Of a stretch of DNA of 64,000 nt, positions 35,278 to 47,535 are shown one piece after another (position 1 is the first letter of the stretch; each line of letters starts with the position of its first letter). The translations under genes and the position numbers were made by a program. Origin of the DNA: Schistocephalus solidus (taxonomy: Eukaryota > Platyhelminthes > Cestoda > Diphyllobothriidea > Diphyllobothriidae); contig WEDG01000271.1 of NCBI GenBank assembly GCA_017591395.1, positions 1 through 64,000 of the forward strand, given 5' to 3'. Under the pieces are notes generated by a model. It was not told where the DNA came from, searched no databases, and saw only the letters and a program-made list of their open reading frames with translations.

Positions 35278-38200
35278 GTTTGTCTATAGTTTCTTATCTC
35301 CTGGCAGATAAAGGAAAGTGGGCCTTTAGTTACAGAAATTTTGCCGTTGTCTACGCTTTCCGTGGACTTCAGTGGACACAACGTCTATTTAGAGAAGCTT
35401 GAGGTAATCAACCCCATCTTAACTTTTTCTCCCTTACCTGAGTTACTTACCCCGTTATTCCATTTATTTTAAATCCAACTGCAGGTTTGCGCTAATGACT
35501 GAAAGCAGTCAATGTCGGAAATTTGGGGAGAAGCGTGGGGAAAACAATTTTCTTTTAACCCCTCGCTTTTTAATAGGTTCCTGATCTATTTTTTATGTTT
35601 TAGCACTTAAAAGAACTATCTTTATTTATCTTTTTCTTCGAAAAATGTTATTAGAAAACTTATCATATTGCCGCACTCATTCATCTTTAATCTAGCTCCC
35701 GCGTTATATCAGCGAACTCAATTTACTGTTTAAGCGATAACACCACCGAACTTTTAAGGCAGTTTATCATCTAAATCTTTCGATAATTTTTATGGTTTTT
35801 ATATAAAGGGTACCACATTAAAAAATAGTAGATTATCCCTCTTCATTTTCCCAAAAGAGTTGTTTTCACAGTTTTTGAAATTTGGTCGAATACCTCAAGC
35901 CTGAACTCTGAGTCGTTTACTGTTGTAATTATGTCAAATAGATCCTTCCAGTATTACCGGACGTGGCCGTAGTTTGCTCTTAAAATTTCTATCCGAAACT
36001 GATCTCCTACGGGTAGACCTTAATTCCTTTCAGTTACCTTTAGAAACTTTTCATCTTTTGACCGTGTTTAGCTACTCAAAGAACTGTACGTTGGAATCAG
36101 ACGTGTTCGACGCGACGGAAATTGCTGTTATCGAGCGTTTGGTTTTGCCCTCATTGAGTATTTCCTGAAGGGTAACAGAGTGGAGGAAGCTAAACGGTAT
36201 GCCTTCGACTGACGATTTCAATTGACTACGTCCTTATTTTATGTGCTCTGGGAGAGTTTATGTCAAATATGCTCGAGAAGCCGTTAGAAATACTAAGGTT
36301 ATTTTTATAACCACTGTACAAAAACATAACCACAAAGTAGCGGCATTGCAAACCAGCACCAGCTTTATCTTCTTATTTTTGTCTTTCTTTCACATCCTGA
36401 ACATTTTTTATGATTCAAACTTCTCTTGCGACTTACCCTTATTACAGGCTTCTATGGTAATGTTTGGACATAGTTATCAAAATGCTACCTACGCATTCTG
36501 CAGTTTTTTGAACTGAGTTCTAGGCGCGGAAGCGCTGCAATTCTGATTCACAAACTCCGTGCTGTGGTACGCCTTCTGTCTTCTTCTTTTGTGAAGTGTT
36601 ATTTGTTTGGACTCCAAGATCAATTTTAATATCGCATCTTTTATCGTCAGGCACACTTCAGCGGTTTTTATCCGCCATTATGTCACATTAACATTTGTAG
36701 AATGCGAACGCTAGTTGCATTCTATCAATTACGTCTAGAGAAGATCACACAAAGTATGACTGGGTAGTGTTGGTCGCTATATATTTTGCAAATAATTGCA
36801 AAGGTGCTCGGTTCTATTGGACTTTTAGATATTTTGTACTGCGATCTGTGCGTTCGCTATGCTAAGCAATGCTTTCCAGATTTAAGCACAGTAAGGAGGA
36901 AGTAGAAAATTTTGAAGAGATTGGAGTGAGACTACTCACGAAAATGCGATCTCGTACATTTCAAACCTTAAGCTCATTCGCGCTTTGCCTCCAACTCTGG
37001 TCAGCTATGTTATGTCGTTAACTCTGCCTCAAATTTTCTCTGTGCTCCACCTCCCCCGCATATAATCACCTATGTTCTCTTTTGGCTAAACTTATACGTT
37101 AGGCAAAAATCCACTAAGTCGAGCTTATTTCGATCTTGTTAGATAGTCAAGTGATCCTATTGATAAAAAAGAAAAGTTCTATCTGCTACCTTCGCAGGGT
37201 TAAAGAGAACCTAATATTTAGGCAGAACAAGTACGTTTAATTAAATCTTAGACTAGACAATTTTAAAGGACGTTTTAATATACTTTATTGCTTCCCACAA
37301 TAAATCTTCTGCTTCTCATAATCCACCCTCACAGCCTAATGCCAATTTAAGCCGTGATAACAGTGAATTAAAACTTTCTTATACTTGATACGGCTGTGAT
37401 CATGTCTCATCTAGCCGGCCTCAATGATGTCACAGTTTGTACGTCCTCTGGCCAGCTCCAACCCATTCTCTTCTCTAACGGCATAGATCGACTAGAAAAG
37501 ATCCAAGAATCACTTCCACGCCTCAACTAACTGTGTCGCGCCAGTTTTAAGCAGATTAATCCTTGGACGCCTCGAATTGCGCAACGGCGCTGGATCGAAG
37601 GGTGTACCACTGAATTCGTGCTTTGGACGAAGAAGATGCCCAACCCACGTTATTCGTTTTTCTTCGATGGCCTGGGATATCCTCGGGATATACCAGCGGT
37701 GCTCACTGTATCATTTGAGACGACGGTGTACTTCACTCGAGGATCATCCTTAAGCATTAGTGGTCGAATACCTCTAGATTTCGCTCATCTTCCACGCGCA
37801 CAGCCCAGCATTAACAACCATAGAGGATGACAGGCTGGACCGATGCACGGTACACTCGAATCTTCGCGACGAGAGTGATGTCGCGTCGGGTCAAAAACGT
37901 TCTAAGGCTTGAGAAAACCTGGAGAGCATCGTCGGTTCCGGAGACAATGTCGCCCTTATTCTGTCCGTTCGACAGCAATCTCGCCTCAGGGTATTTGAAA
38001 CTGTACCTTTTCAATTCAGCAGCCATCAATACCAAGGGACGTAGCTTAAGAACACCTCGGTCTTCCTAGCGTTTATAGATGAACCGACGGATTTATCGAC
38101 TTCATCCATTCTCGATACCATAGACTAGATTACCAACGCTTGATTCCAGCAAGGCGATATCATCAGTGTAGTCAAGGTCGTCAACCAGCATCTGTGTGCC

Positions 38201-41200
38201 AACCCCAAATTTTCAAACACATGCAGGGTCTTCCCAAAAATCTAGTCAATAATTTAGTTGAACAGAATGGGCGATAGGATACAACATCGTCGAACGCCAG
38301 ACCTAATATCCAATGGTTGAGTGATTTTGCTGTTACCACGAGGACTAACGATCAAATGCAGTTGCACATTCAAAAAACATACGATTGTAAATTTTTGATA
38401 GCTGTGGCAAAATTCAAAAGAGCACCTCAGATCCGATAATCCACGTGCAGCTCGGAATCCGGCTTGGTAGCTCTTCATCCTAGAGTCCCGCACAGCTTAT
38501 AATCGTCTGAACAGGACTACAGCGAAAATCTTCGAATCAACGTCTATGGGGTAGTGTCCGCACCTTGTCTTATCTCCATCCTTGAAGATAGGTTCAAAGA
38601 GGTTCAGTCATTAGGACTGACCTAATCTCTATACGCTTGCCCAATCACCTCATGAACCGAGACGATAGTGCCGACACAACACCTGTAGATTTCAGTGGAA
38701 ATACCTTCCTTTCTGGGACCACGTCGTTATTAAGGATGCTGCCTCTGATCGCAACGCCGGACTGCCATTATTAACAGAATGACTGGACAGTGAACATCTC
38801 GAGTTTCACAACCGTACATACCTGTACCGTCACGGTAGACGGTAAAACTCAAGCTATTGAACAGCTTCCGTTACCCTAGCCCCTAATTTCTGCCCAACTA
38901 ACAAGGCACATGTAAAATTGATCATCGGACCAATCAGTCGCGTGCAAATTTCGTTCGGCTTTGTCAAAGCCATTGAGATCAGAAATAAACCACTGAAGAC
39001 CAGACTGCAAGCTTCAACCACGACCACCCTCCTGACGCGTGTTTGTTGAACTTTGCTGTGTTTGTGACTGCATCTGTCTCTGGTTCAAAAGAAAATCCGA
39101 AACGTCAGGCCAAAAAGCACCATGTTCCAGTGATCGAATCTTATCCTTCTTCTTCTTATTCATTCACCCAACGTAAGCAATTGCTTCAACTCCCATTACC
39201 AGTTGGTTGACCGATTTGAACAATCGACTAGAACGTGGGAAGAGGGGAGTAGAACCGGTACTGAGGAGGGGATCTATCTCCAGCGCGCTCCTCACCATAG
39301 TAAAGTTGACGCGCCTGAACCTATCACAACCTGATGTCAGTCGTGACTGCCGACTGACAGGGTAAATTAGTGCTATTTAGGACTGTGAGTCATTTCGCAT
39401 TGGCTCCTTCCTGCGAGCTTTATATGCCACGCTCACTTCTAGGAGACCCAGGATACTCCCACAGCTGGTCGTCTTGTTTCTGCCTTGCCATCAGCACACA
39501 GAGGATGTGGGGGGGGGGTGGTATATAAAGCTTAATTGCGCTTCCTTATAAACACTCACGCTCAAGTCACCACTACTGAGCACACTTGGAGGTGAAATTC
39601 GTTCGCGACGGTCATGCGCTCAAAAACTGTATATCAGTCGGAAGCATTTGATCGGCGAGGCTTGCTATCTTTTTTCCCAATTCATGTTTAGTTAGTCGGC
39701 CAGGAACTCAGCTGTATCCTCCTCCCTGCAAACTGACGGATGGTAAGCCTATGTTCTTCTCCGCTCCGATGGCCAAATCGTCTGGAATATCACCCCGCCC
39801 GGCCACGGCCCTCACCGCCAACAACATAGAGGTGGTGGACGTAGCGAAAGCCGGTCTGGACTACCTATCTAGTCGTTCGGCTTGCTGAAATTGACGTCAA
39901 AGTCGCTTGACAGTCTGCCGCCGCCGCCAACCAGTCACACTAGAGGATGTGGATTAGTCATTATGAAAACTTTCGAGCAGCAGTCACTGGTCTCTAGAAA
40001 TTGCTTTGATAACCCACCTTGACCCGCGCTATTCCCTTCTTTTTACACAGACTACTTTCTTCTCTTCGTCCCCTCTCACCACTTCGTGTCTTCCCTCTGT
40101 CAGGTTCATCCGGTGCTGCGATATGTGTAGAGCTACCCTAATTGAAAATGGGTACACTCAGTTCACCGTAGAAGACTTTCATGAACAGGTAAATTATATT
40201 GCTTACTCTGTCCTTTTGGCTTTTTACTGCGTAATTCAGTGTTTGAGTGCACATTATCAAAACCAAAATCTCCAGTGGTACCTTTGCATTTCTTTTTTTT
40301 TAATGTATACAAAAAGCAACTTTGCTGGGGACGGTGCCTTTTGCCCAAAATTTGTCTTAATTGCCAACATTCGATGTCTTGTTGAACAACTAGTTGGGCT
40401 GCAAATTGCAACCCCTTGCGGGCTTCGGAGCTGATACTAATGATTATGATGATGATGCACTTGAAATCCAAGTGTGCATTCAACCACTGTAGGTGGCACC
40501 TATTCCCAAACTTTGTATTTCAGCGTTCACCGAGTTGTATTAAAGAGTCAAACCGGATTGGCGCTCATTCAGCGCCTTTTACTGGTGTTCAGCGTTCATT
40601 ATTCTTCTTTGAGAAACTTTTTTCCGCTTGTTTGGTTTTCTTGTCGAGGCTATTCAATTGAGGTCGGTGAAAAAAGCGAGGATCTGATCCTAGAAATTTG
40701 AAGTAACCTTCACTATCCAATTAATTCACTTCTACCGTAACTGTTGTTATGACCCAACCTAGTACATAGAATTCACACGAAGCGTATGCTTCATATACTT
40801 TTGGCCCAACACTAACACGGCAGAGAAAGAGAACACGATCGGCCACGAGAAACTGTATTCAAAACCTACAAGTCACTTGCACTGCAATGCTACGTGTATT
40901 TATAGCATCCCAATCAGGTTGGCTGTATTCTGTCCAGTCTGCCTGATGAGAAAGTTCTAGAAGCGCCAAGCAGCTTCTGGCGGATATGGACCAATCAGAT
41001 CTAAGGAGGCACTGTGACCACAGCCAATGCAGGACGTTGTCGGCCGCACTGTCATAGCATGCAGTGTGAGAAACGCTCGCACGCACTGTTCTGTGAGATC
41101 GACTTCGTAGAATGTGATCACTCCCAAAAATCGTATTTGTAATTATTGGTCTGTCCGAATCTAATGATCGATAGGCAGTACTGAAAAAACAGATAAAGGA

Positions 41201-44200
41201 GACGGGAAACCCCTTTCCAAATCAATTGGCATCAACTTTTTGTACTATTGTTTTTGCCGCTATGCTACACCGGTGGGACTCCGAAGGGAAATTCCAAGCG
41301 AAACAGAATGCGCCCAGGACCTTTGCTGAGTTTCATCCTCCTCCACCTCCTCCTCGTCCTCCACTTCACCCTCCACCTCCTCTTCCTTTCCCCTCATTCT
41401 ACGACTCTCCCTTCCCCTCCACCTCCTTCCCTCCTCACACAATCATCCTCCTCCTCGTTCAGTGATCTGAGCTGATTTTTCGACTCATCGGATACTTTAC
41501 CAAAGCGAATCCACCAAGAAGTTCCCAAAATGCAGAAAAGGTTTTCGAATGCTAAAAGATCGAACGCACCTGAGGACATCTTTTAAAATAAAAAAAACAG
41601 AGGTGACAAGATAATCTTTCTCGCCCACATGGATATACCATTAGCACCTGTGAAATTCGTGTTTTGCGTCCTTCGTCGACGATTTTTACATGTGTAGGGG
41701 ACAGCACTATTTTAAGTGTGGATCTGACTACTAGACCCTCCGATCATGCTGTCCTTAGTTTGACTGCCTGAGGTGCCTTATTTTGCACCTATGTAATTTT
41801 TTCCTGCCGACTGACGATTGGGCCGCTACAAATGGGCACAGAACAGATACTGATGCGCACCTCTTGTCAGGCGATGGGTAAGGAACAAGTGCGCACGCGC
41901 AAACGTTGAGTACTTTAGCACACTCAACATAAGTAGTGACCAAAGGCTCAGACACATGCTCTGTTGATTTTCGGCTAATTCACGGCTCAACTGCTAAGGG
42001 TTCCGCTTAACAGAAGTCGAATACTAAATGCGTGTCTCGAAGGGTTCCGATTAAATTTGTATGTCAAGTGCATGTACGTTCCGTGTTTAATTTGAACATA
42101 AGAACATTGCTACTCAAACAATGTTAGTACAATACTCCATGTGAATGTTTTGGGATGGTAGTTTAGGGTATGTTTGGTATTTTAACGTGCCCCTTAAACG
42201 GGCCACGTGGTAGATGCGTTGGACCAACACGGGGGCCACATTAGGGCACGGCAGGCGTTATTCGGGTTGCGCTCCCATAACAAATGCCGAACATGGAGGT
42301 GTGGTGGCACACCTAGGGGCGGCTAGGACTTAGGGGACCCAGCCGCGCCAGCCACCTGCGTCCTCTCCCGCCTCCGGTCTTCTTGACTCTGTCTTGACAC
42401 CGGGCTCAGGTGGAGGAGGAGGAGAGAGTGCGGTAGATGCAGTGCAAGTCTACTATCACTTTAAACATACCACGCGCAAGTCACCGTTCCTGCTCCACTT
42501 TCCATGGACATCGTCGGACTACGACGGTCGAACTGTCGTGGTATTTTAGCATGAAATAAGTAGTTATAAACGTTTTTAGAGGCGCCCCAAGTATTCTTGG
42601 ATTTCAAATATTTGCGGGTAGCTGTGGTCCCTAACACCCGCGAATACCGCGGGTCGACTGTATTTCTTAAGCGAGTTTACAATATTGTTTAGCATGGAAC
42701 ATAATCTTGACTCAGTTCACGCACTTTAACCTAGCGGATTATAGCCAATAAGTTTTTCAGCTACCAGCATGAATCTCTATCGAGAAGATTTTATTGGTAT
42801 GTATTTCTTTTTAACTTTTTTCGATGCTTGCATGAATTCAGTCGTATTTCTCAGGAAGTGTCACCGACAAAGTTGAGGAAACGGTACTTTACCTCATTGG
42901 ATGTCATCAGTAGAAAATACCCGTATTCGGGGTAATGGCATACTTGAGTTGAACATCTTAACTGTTATATATGCGTAGTATCAAGTCATATAACATGACC
43001 GACAAAGACAAGGGAGACTGGAATGGCCATTTCTGGCTTATTAGCCGTCATCAGCCAGCCATACCCAAACCCAGGCGCTGCGGCGCCCGAGCCTCGAACT
43101 CGAGACCTTATTGGGCAGAAGTCCAACGCTCTACCCACTGCACCACGAACTCGTTGTCTTGCCGGTTTCGATCGGGAATATTGACAATGGTAATGGGGCG
43201 CTCACCGATCGGTTACAGGACTAACTCGTCCCGTTGTGCCTTGGGGCTCATTCTCGAGCCCCACCAGCAGCCGCACAGCGGCTGGTAGTAAAGGCAGATT
43301 AAAAAGGCCGAAAAAGACAAGGGAGACTGGAATGGCCATTTCTGGCTTACTAGCCGTTTTCAGTCAGCCATACCCAACCTTAGGTGGTGCCCCACGTGAG
43401 GATCGAAACCTCAACCTGTTAGTCCGAAGTCCAATGCTCTAACCTTACCGATTAAAACCGGCTAGACAACGAGCCCGTGGCTCAACGGTTAGAGCGTTAG
43501 ACTCTGATCAACCGGTCGCGGGTTCGACCCTCGGGTGGTGCCCATCTACCATCAAGAGAGAGAGAGAGAGAGAGAGACTGAAATGACCATTTCTGGCTTA
43601 TTAGGCGTCATCAACCCCAATGGTTGTGACAACTGAGACAGGCGAGTTCCAGGAAGCACTCCAAACCACTACAGGTGGTCTTGCGCTAACTTCCAGGAAT
43701 GGTACACAGGCCCCTATCCTAGCCCCAAACCTAACATGATCCTTAAACGTAGACCAACTGTTTCTGAACTTCAGCTCCGAGCCACTCGAGTTACAGGTGG
43801 TTGCTGTTCCCATGTCGTGCCCGTGGCGGCAATCACGGTGTCACATCTTGCCCTTGAATGTTTTTTTTTTACACACAATGCCTGCTGCTGCTGTTGTTGT
43901 TTTTCCAGTTTTTTGTTTCTTGCCCATTTTCCAGTTGACCATCTGACTCTTGAGTCATTCTTCCTTTTCAGTTCACCGAAATGGTAGAGCAGTTCATGTC
44001 AGGCAAAAGCAACTTAGTCGATCTGGAAGAATTATTCAACAATCAGTCCTACTCAGATTACTATGTTGTCTTTTTGAGGTAGGTGCTTTTGTTACTTTCC
44101 GTGCCTAAATTTTAAGGGAAAAGTTTACTCCTGCAGACATCCGGGGAAGGGCGGGGGAGGGGAGGCCCGCGCTCGTTTTTATCAGAGCAGCTGAAAACCA

Positions 44201-47144
44201 CTTAAGAACTGTTATCCACATTACGGAGGTGGTAGTAGATATTACGTGAGATTGATTTCGCCACTCTCGTAGAATGCAGTGTTGTGGTTGTTTAAAAACA
44301 ATTTTATCAGCCAAGTTTGGAGAAAAAAGTTCTGCGGGTGATAGCGTGCACATACACGCATTCGCCTCCGGTTTCGATTTCCCGTGCCATGGAAGCTTCA
44401 ATGCTACTGTGGTTGGCTTTCTCCTGGACTTTCTCGTTCTAATGCACGTTGACACTGCACTGATGCAGCCCTGTGTTTACGTTATTTTTGAAATGCATAC
44501 CATTATCACCCATCAGCTTAGATATTTCCAATCAAGAGCCATTTAAGAATGTCACTTAGGGTTTTTTTGTGTATCGATTTCTGTTAGCATATAAGCGAAC
44601 CCGATGAAGTGCAGGAAATACGTGAAATCCCTACTTATGCTAGGTTTGGTGCCATATACCTTTTTTAACAGATGTATTTTGGCAGGTTTCCTTAGCTTAA
44701 CCAACGCATTAGTAAAAACTCAGTTTCTTCAGCAGGATTCGAACCCAAGACAGCTTTGGAAAGGGCTGATAGCCTTGAGTTTTTCCCCACAGTTAGCTCA
44801 ATCGACTTATTCGAATCCATCAAAAAAGCTGTCGAGCAGTGAGCCCAGTAGTAGTTATCTGGATTGGATTGCTTAAGCAACCTTGCTTGGGCTGTCAGCT
44901 TACTGTGTCAGAATTGGTGCATTCCGTACATTGGACAGGTAACCTAGTCTAAATGTGGAAATACCCAAAGCCCTCACTCGGGCTCGCGTACTCCCTGGAT
45001 AGCAGAGATCCTTTTTTACTGCAACTTTGTGACCCCTTTGTGGGCTAGATCGATGCGCATCTACGCCTTAGGACTGCATGGCCCCATGATTGCTTTTTCC
45101 ACTGCCGACCCACCTGTCCTTCGTCGAGGGCCGCTCCACTATGCAGACCCAGTAGCTGGTTGGTAACAGGCAGGTCAGATATCAACTGGAGACGACTTAG
45201 AACCCGTAGAAGAAGGCCCTTATTAGGTCCTTTAAACTGCATTTACCGCTCTTGTCTTTTATCTTCCTGTAGACTCCTTGTTTCGGCCTACATACAGCGG
45301 AATGCGGACTTTTACGCCAACTTCATTGCTGAGGGAAAGACAGTTCGGCAATTCTGTGAGACAGTGAGTTACAGCTTCATTGAGGCCTTCTTTCTTTCGC
45401 TTTTACTGCCTTTCTAATTAGCTGCTGCTGTATGCTTGTTGTTGAAACCCTTAAACTGAATGTTCTAACAGTTGGTCCACAGGCTCACGCTCTGTCCGTT
45501 TCCATGAGAGGTTCGCCGATCTTGCTCGCGGTTAATCTTCCTGTTTTTACCCTGAAGTTTTGATATGTGGTCCTTGTTGGCGGTCGCGGACATCCAGGGC
45601 AGTCGACAGACTGATTTCTAAAAGTTCCTCCATTAATCCAGCCAAAATAACCTGCGAATAATCACTGCATACCGTTTACGGTGTTTATGATGTGCACACA
45701 CGACCCTTTATTGTCCTCATTTGTGGCTCATTTGCCTTTGTCCGGCTCGGGATGAAAATCTGACTGCCGCGCCGAGTGGCCTACGCTTTAGAATAATTCT
45801 TGCCCAAAAGGTCGATAAAATGGTGCCTATTTCCGGCCTGGCTGTCGTCACCAACCAGTCCTAGCTTAACCACAGATGCTGGAACAGACGGGAGGGAGAA
45901 ATGCTTATGCCTATTCTCCTACCAGGATTAATCTTGGGACCGGACTCCCATGCGATTTTGTATGATTTCCTTCTTTGAGAATTCCTCTCACTGCGCGGCC
46001 AACCACTCCAGCCCTTTCTAGCGGATACTTTCTGCGATCATGAGCCCGCGTGTGGCATCCGATGAAATCGTATCTTCCAACCAATATAAATTAGGGTACT
46101 CATTCACAGGCGCTCAAGCGAGAAAATATTTCGAGCAGTTTGCTTTCGAACATTCCCGGGCAGTAAAACTTAACGAAGGAATGCGCAGGTTCAAGTCCTA
46201 GGAGAGTGTATGAGCAAAGGAGAAGTCTGTTCGAGCACCGGAACAATTTGTTGATTATTCTGAGCTTTCAAAATCCTGCAGGCGTCCATCGTCAAAGAGA
46301 GCCACAGCAACAAAAAGGCGACACTAATAGGGGGTACAAACCAATCAATGATTACTGAAGCAAGTCTGGGGGTGCCTGCGCAGGGGTTCCGTACGCCGGT
46401 GGCAAATATATACATCGATTGATTAAGTTTCCACCCAGTCTTCAATCACATCTTAACTCATCTTGTTTCCTGCGAAAGCGGTTATCTTGACGCCTGTGAA
46501 TTTGTAGGTATGAGCCGCAGATTTCGATAATTCGTCACACCGCCAACTTATGTTCATGTTTGCGCGATCTCAGCATGCGTTCAGTCTGACCTATGTAGTT
46601 ACAAGGACAGTTGCTGCTGATATCGCTGTAGGAGTTTGGAAGCTCAAAATAATAAATAAACTGTTCCTGTGCACGAACAGACTTCTCCTTTGTTTAAGTA
46701 AGGCTTTAGTTTCAGGGCAGTACATTCAGCCTTTACGAAACACTTATATCCTCTCTCGCGCTTGTAGCCTCGCAGCCGCTATTTTTTGGTCATTAACCCC
46801 ACGCTTCTTGCATCTTTTCATGCCACGCACCCTCTGCGCGTCTGTAGGAAGTGGAGCCGATGGGTCTGCAGTCTGACAACGTCCACGTTGCTGCTTTGGC
46901 TCTCGCTACGGGTGTGCCGATTTGTGTTGAGAACTGTCAGGTCTCCGGGGAACTGAAAAAGCTGGTTTTTCCCGCTACCCTATCTTCCAGCGACGCCTCT
47001 GTCGCTACAACCGAGGGACATGCGTTGAATGGCACCAGCGCCACTTCCAACACCACTACCACTACGTCGGAGGGTGTTACCTGTGACACTCCTATAACCT
47101 TGCTTTATCGGCCTGGCCACTATGACATCCTGTACAGCTCTTAG
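35225..47144 (+). CDS. Otubain-type deubiquitinase (OTUB1-like), seven exons; 5' end incomplete
   Basis: OTUB1-type OTU-domain cysteine proteases cut ubiquitin chains (mainly Lys48) and can block E2 enzymes in the cytoplasm and nucleus. Exons: 35225-35277, 35308-35403, 36072-36196, 40104-40188, 43972-44078, 45273-45363, 46848-47144, all with matching phases, about 283 aa to the stop (human OTUB1 is 271). Seen: NQAQQEEIEKK, GPLVTEILPLS, the catalytic motif RDGNCCYRAFG (Asp and Cys), GYTQFTVEDFHEQ, NNQSYSDYYVVFL, EVEPMGLQSDNVHVAALA and the catalytic His in LLYRPGHYDILY. Odd points: Cys follows the nucleophile where Phe is usual, and a Ser/Thr-rich insert of roughly 35 residues sits before the last strand. 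The first exon must supply one base before 35225 and was not found. Family assignment is very strong. Confidence 0.92.
35308..35403 (+). CDS. Otubain exon
   Basis: Acceptor CTCCTGGCAG|ATAAAG and donor CTTGAG|GTAATC; 32 codons, phase 0 at both ends. The peptide has GPLVTEILPLS and NVYLEKLE, as in the region just before the OTU catalytic loop. Confidence 0.8.
36072..36196 (+). CDS. Otubain exon with the catalytic Asp and Cys
   Basis: Acceptor CCGTGTTTAG|CTACTC and donor AAACG|GTATGC. It encodes GIRRVRRDGNCCYRAFGF. The DGNC motif holds the oxyanion Asp and the nucleophile Cys. It ends in phase 2, and the next exon supplies the last base of an Arg codon. Confidence 0.88.
36197..37555. other. Otubain intron; nothing recognised
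   Basis: AT-rich intronic sequence without other features. Confidence 0.4.
37560..38760 (-). pseudogene. RTE-like LINE fragment in an otubain intron
   Basis: On the minus strand: SYQAGFRAARG, then SGVRRCCILSPILFN (usually SGVRQGC), LDYTDDIALL (38157-38183; YADD is usual), ARLLSNGQNKGDIVSGTDDA, VYRASVQPVILYGC and AIEEKRITWVGHLLRP. Stops and shifts throughout. It lies antisense to otubain. Confidence 0.82.
39250..39620 (+). repeat. Repeat B, diverged copy
   Basis: CGCTCCTCACCATAGTAAAG, TGACGCGCCTGAACCTATCA and CATTGGCTCCTTCCTGCGAG follow repeat B with many differences. Confidence 0.5.
40104..40188 (+). CDS. Otubain exon
   Basis: Acceptor CCTCTGTCAG|GTTCATC and donor GAACAG|GTAAAT; encodes ENGYTQFTVEDFHEQ, the conserved middle of OTUB1. 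The 3.9-kb intron before it carries an RTE-like remnant. Confidence 0.88.
40190..40740. other. Otubain intron; nothing recognised
   Basis: Intronic DNA without repeats I can name. Confidence 0.35.
40745..41130 (+). repeat. Interspersed repeat C, copy 1
   Basis: From GTTATGACCCAACCTAGTAC through AACACGATCGGCCACGAGAA and GGACCAATCAGATCTAAGGA to TTCTGTGAGATCGACTT. Shared with 61334-61685. No coding capacity. Confidence 0.85.
41330..41462 (+). repeat. Pyrimidine-rich CCTCCT tract
   Basis: About 130 bp of nearly pure C/T built from CCTCCA and CCTCCT words, inside an otubain intron. Confidence 0.85.
42296..42545 (+). repeat. Repeat B, 3' part
   Basis: GCGCCAGCCACCTGCGTCCT, TTGACACCGGGCTCAGGTGG and ACGACGGTCGAACTGTCGTG match the 3' part of repeat B closely. 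Confidence 0.8.
42592..42662 (-). mobile_element. Possible pogo/Tigger-type terminal end
   Basis: On the minus strand TACAGTCGACCCGCGGTATT then CGCGGGTGTTAGGGACC resembles terminal repeats of Tigger/pogo elements, with a TA at the edge. No second end or transposase seen. Confidence 0.35.
42992..43555. mobile_element. 565-bp composite SINE block, copy 2
   Basis: Minus SINE body and head, shared leader, second minus SINE, and opposed plus head at 43466-43550, in the same order as 3341-3905. Lies in an otubain intron. Confidence 0.9.
43554..43576 (+). repeat. Short (AG)n run joined to a SINE fragment
   Basis: AG dinucleotides, then ACTGAAATGACCATTTCTGG at 43577, the body of another minus-strand SINE fragment that ends near 43617. 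Confidence 0.75.
43972..44078 (+). CDS. Otubain exon
   Basis: Acceptor TTCCTTTTCAG|TTCACC and donor TTGAG|GTAGGT; encodes FTEMVEQFMS and NNQSYSDYYVVFL. It ends in phase 2 with AG, and the next exon adds A to complete Arg. Confidence 0.88.
44080..45270. other. Otubain intron; nothing recognised
   Basis: No repeat or second gene recognised in this intron. Confidence 0.35.
45273..45363 (+). CDS. Otubain exon
   Basis: Acceptor ATCTTCCTGTAG|ACTCC and donor GAGACA|GTGAGT; encodes LLVSAYIQRNADFYANFI and GKTVRQFCET, the OTUB1 helix before the EVEPM motif. Confidence 0.88.
45364..46847. other. Last otubain intron
   Basis: 1.5 kb with a worn SINE-like stretch near 45815-45870 (ATTTCCGGCCTGGCTGTCGT). 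Nothing else. Confidence 0.35.
46848..47144 (+). CDS. Otubain last exon with the catalytic His
   Basis: Acceptor GCGTCTGTAG|GAAGTG; encodes EVEPMGLQSDNVHVAALA, then a Ser/Thr-rich low-complexity insert, then LLYRPGHYDILYSS and a TAG stop at 47142-47144. The His of GHYD is the catalytic base. Confidence 0.92.
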   Translation, partial: EVEPMGLQSDNVHVAALALATGVPICVENCQVSGELKKLVFPATLSSSDASVATTEGHALNGTSATSNTTTTTSEGVTCDTPITLLYRPGHYDILYSS

Positions 47145-47403
47145 TCACCAGTTCTCTGTATGCTCTGCACATCAGTGATCTACGCGGCCTTTGACTTCTC
47201 CGGCTGGAGTCTTTGTGCATCTGCATCTGGTGCAGATTCAAGCCAGTGGCTGCAAACTTCTAAACCCAATGCTGTGTCTTTGCCTTTGCAGTTCCTTCAG
47301 ACTCCAGTCTGTTGGATTTGCTTGAAAGCTGGAAATGATTTGTTTTGTTGTTTGAGCACCCCGCCCCCGTATTATCATTTGTTTTTTTGATAAGCGAAAG
47401 CGC

Positions 47404-47535
47404 GTGACTTTGTCATGACACCGGCTCAGGTTGGGAAGGAGGAGTGCGGTAGCTGTAGCGCAAGTCACGGTCCTGCACACGGTGGGCCTCGGAACCGACG
47501 GTCGAACAGTCTTCGTGTACTCTGCGTCGTGGTCG
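47404..47535 (+). repeat. Repeat B, short 3' fragment
   Basis: TCATGACACCGGCTCAGG, GAGTGCGGTAGCTGTAGCGC and GACGGTCGAACAGTC match the end of repeat B. Confidence 0.7.

Noticed and set aside
41226..41475. Proline-rich protein
   Set aside because: Translation of the CCTCCT tract in an otubain intron.
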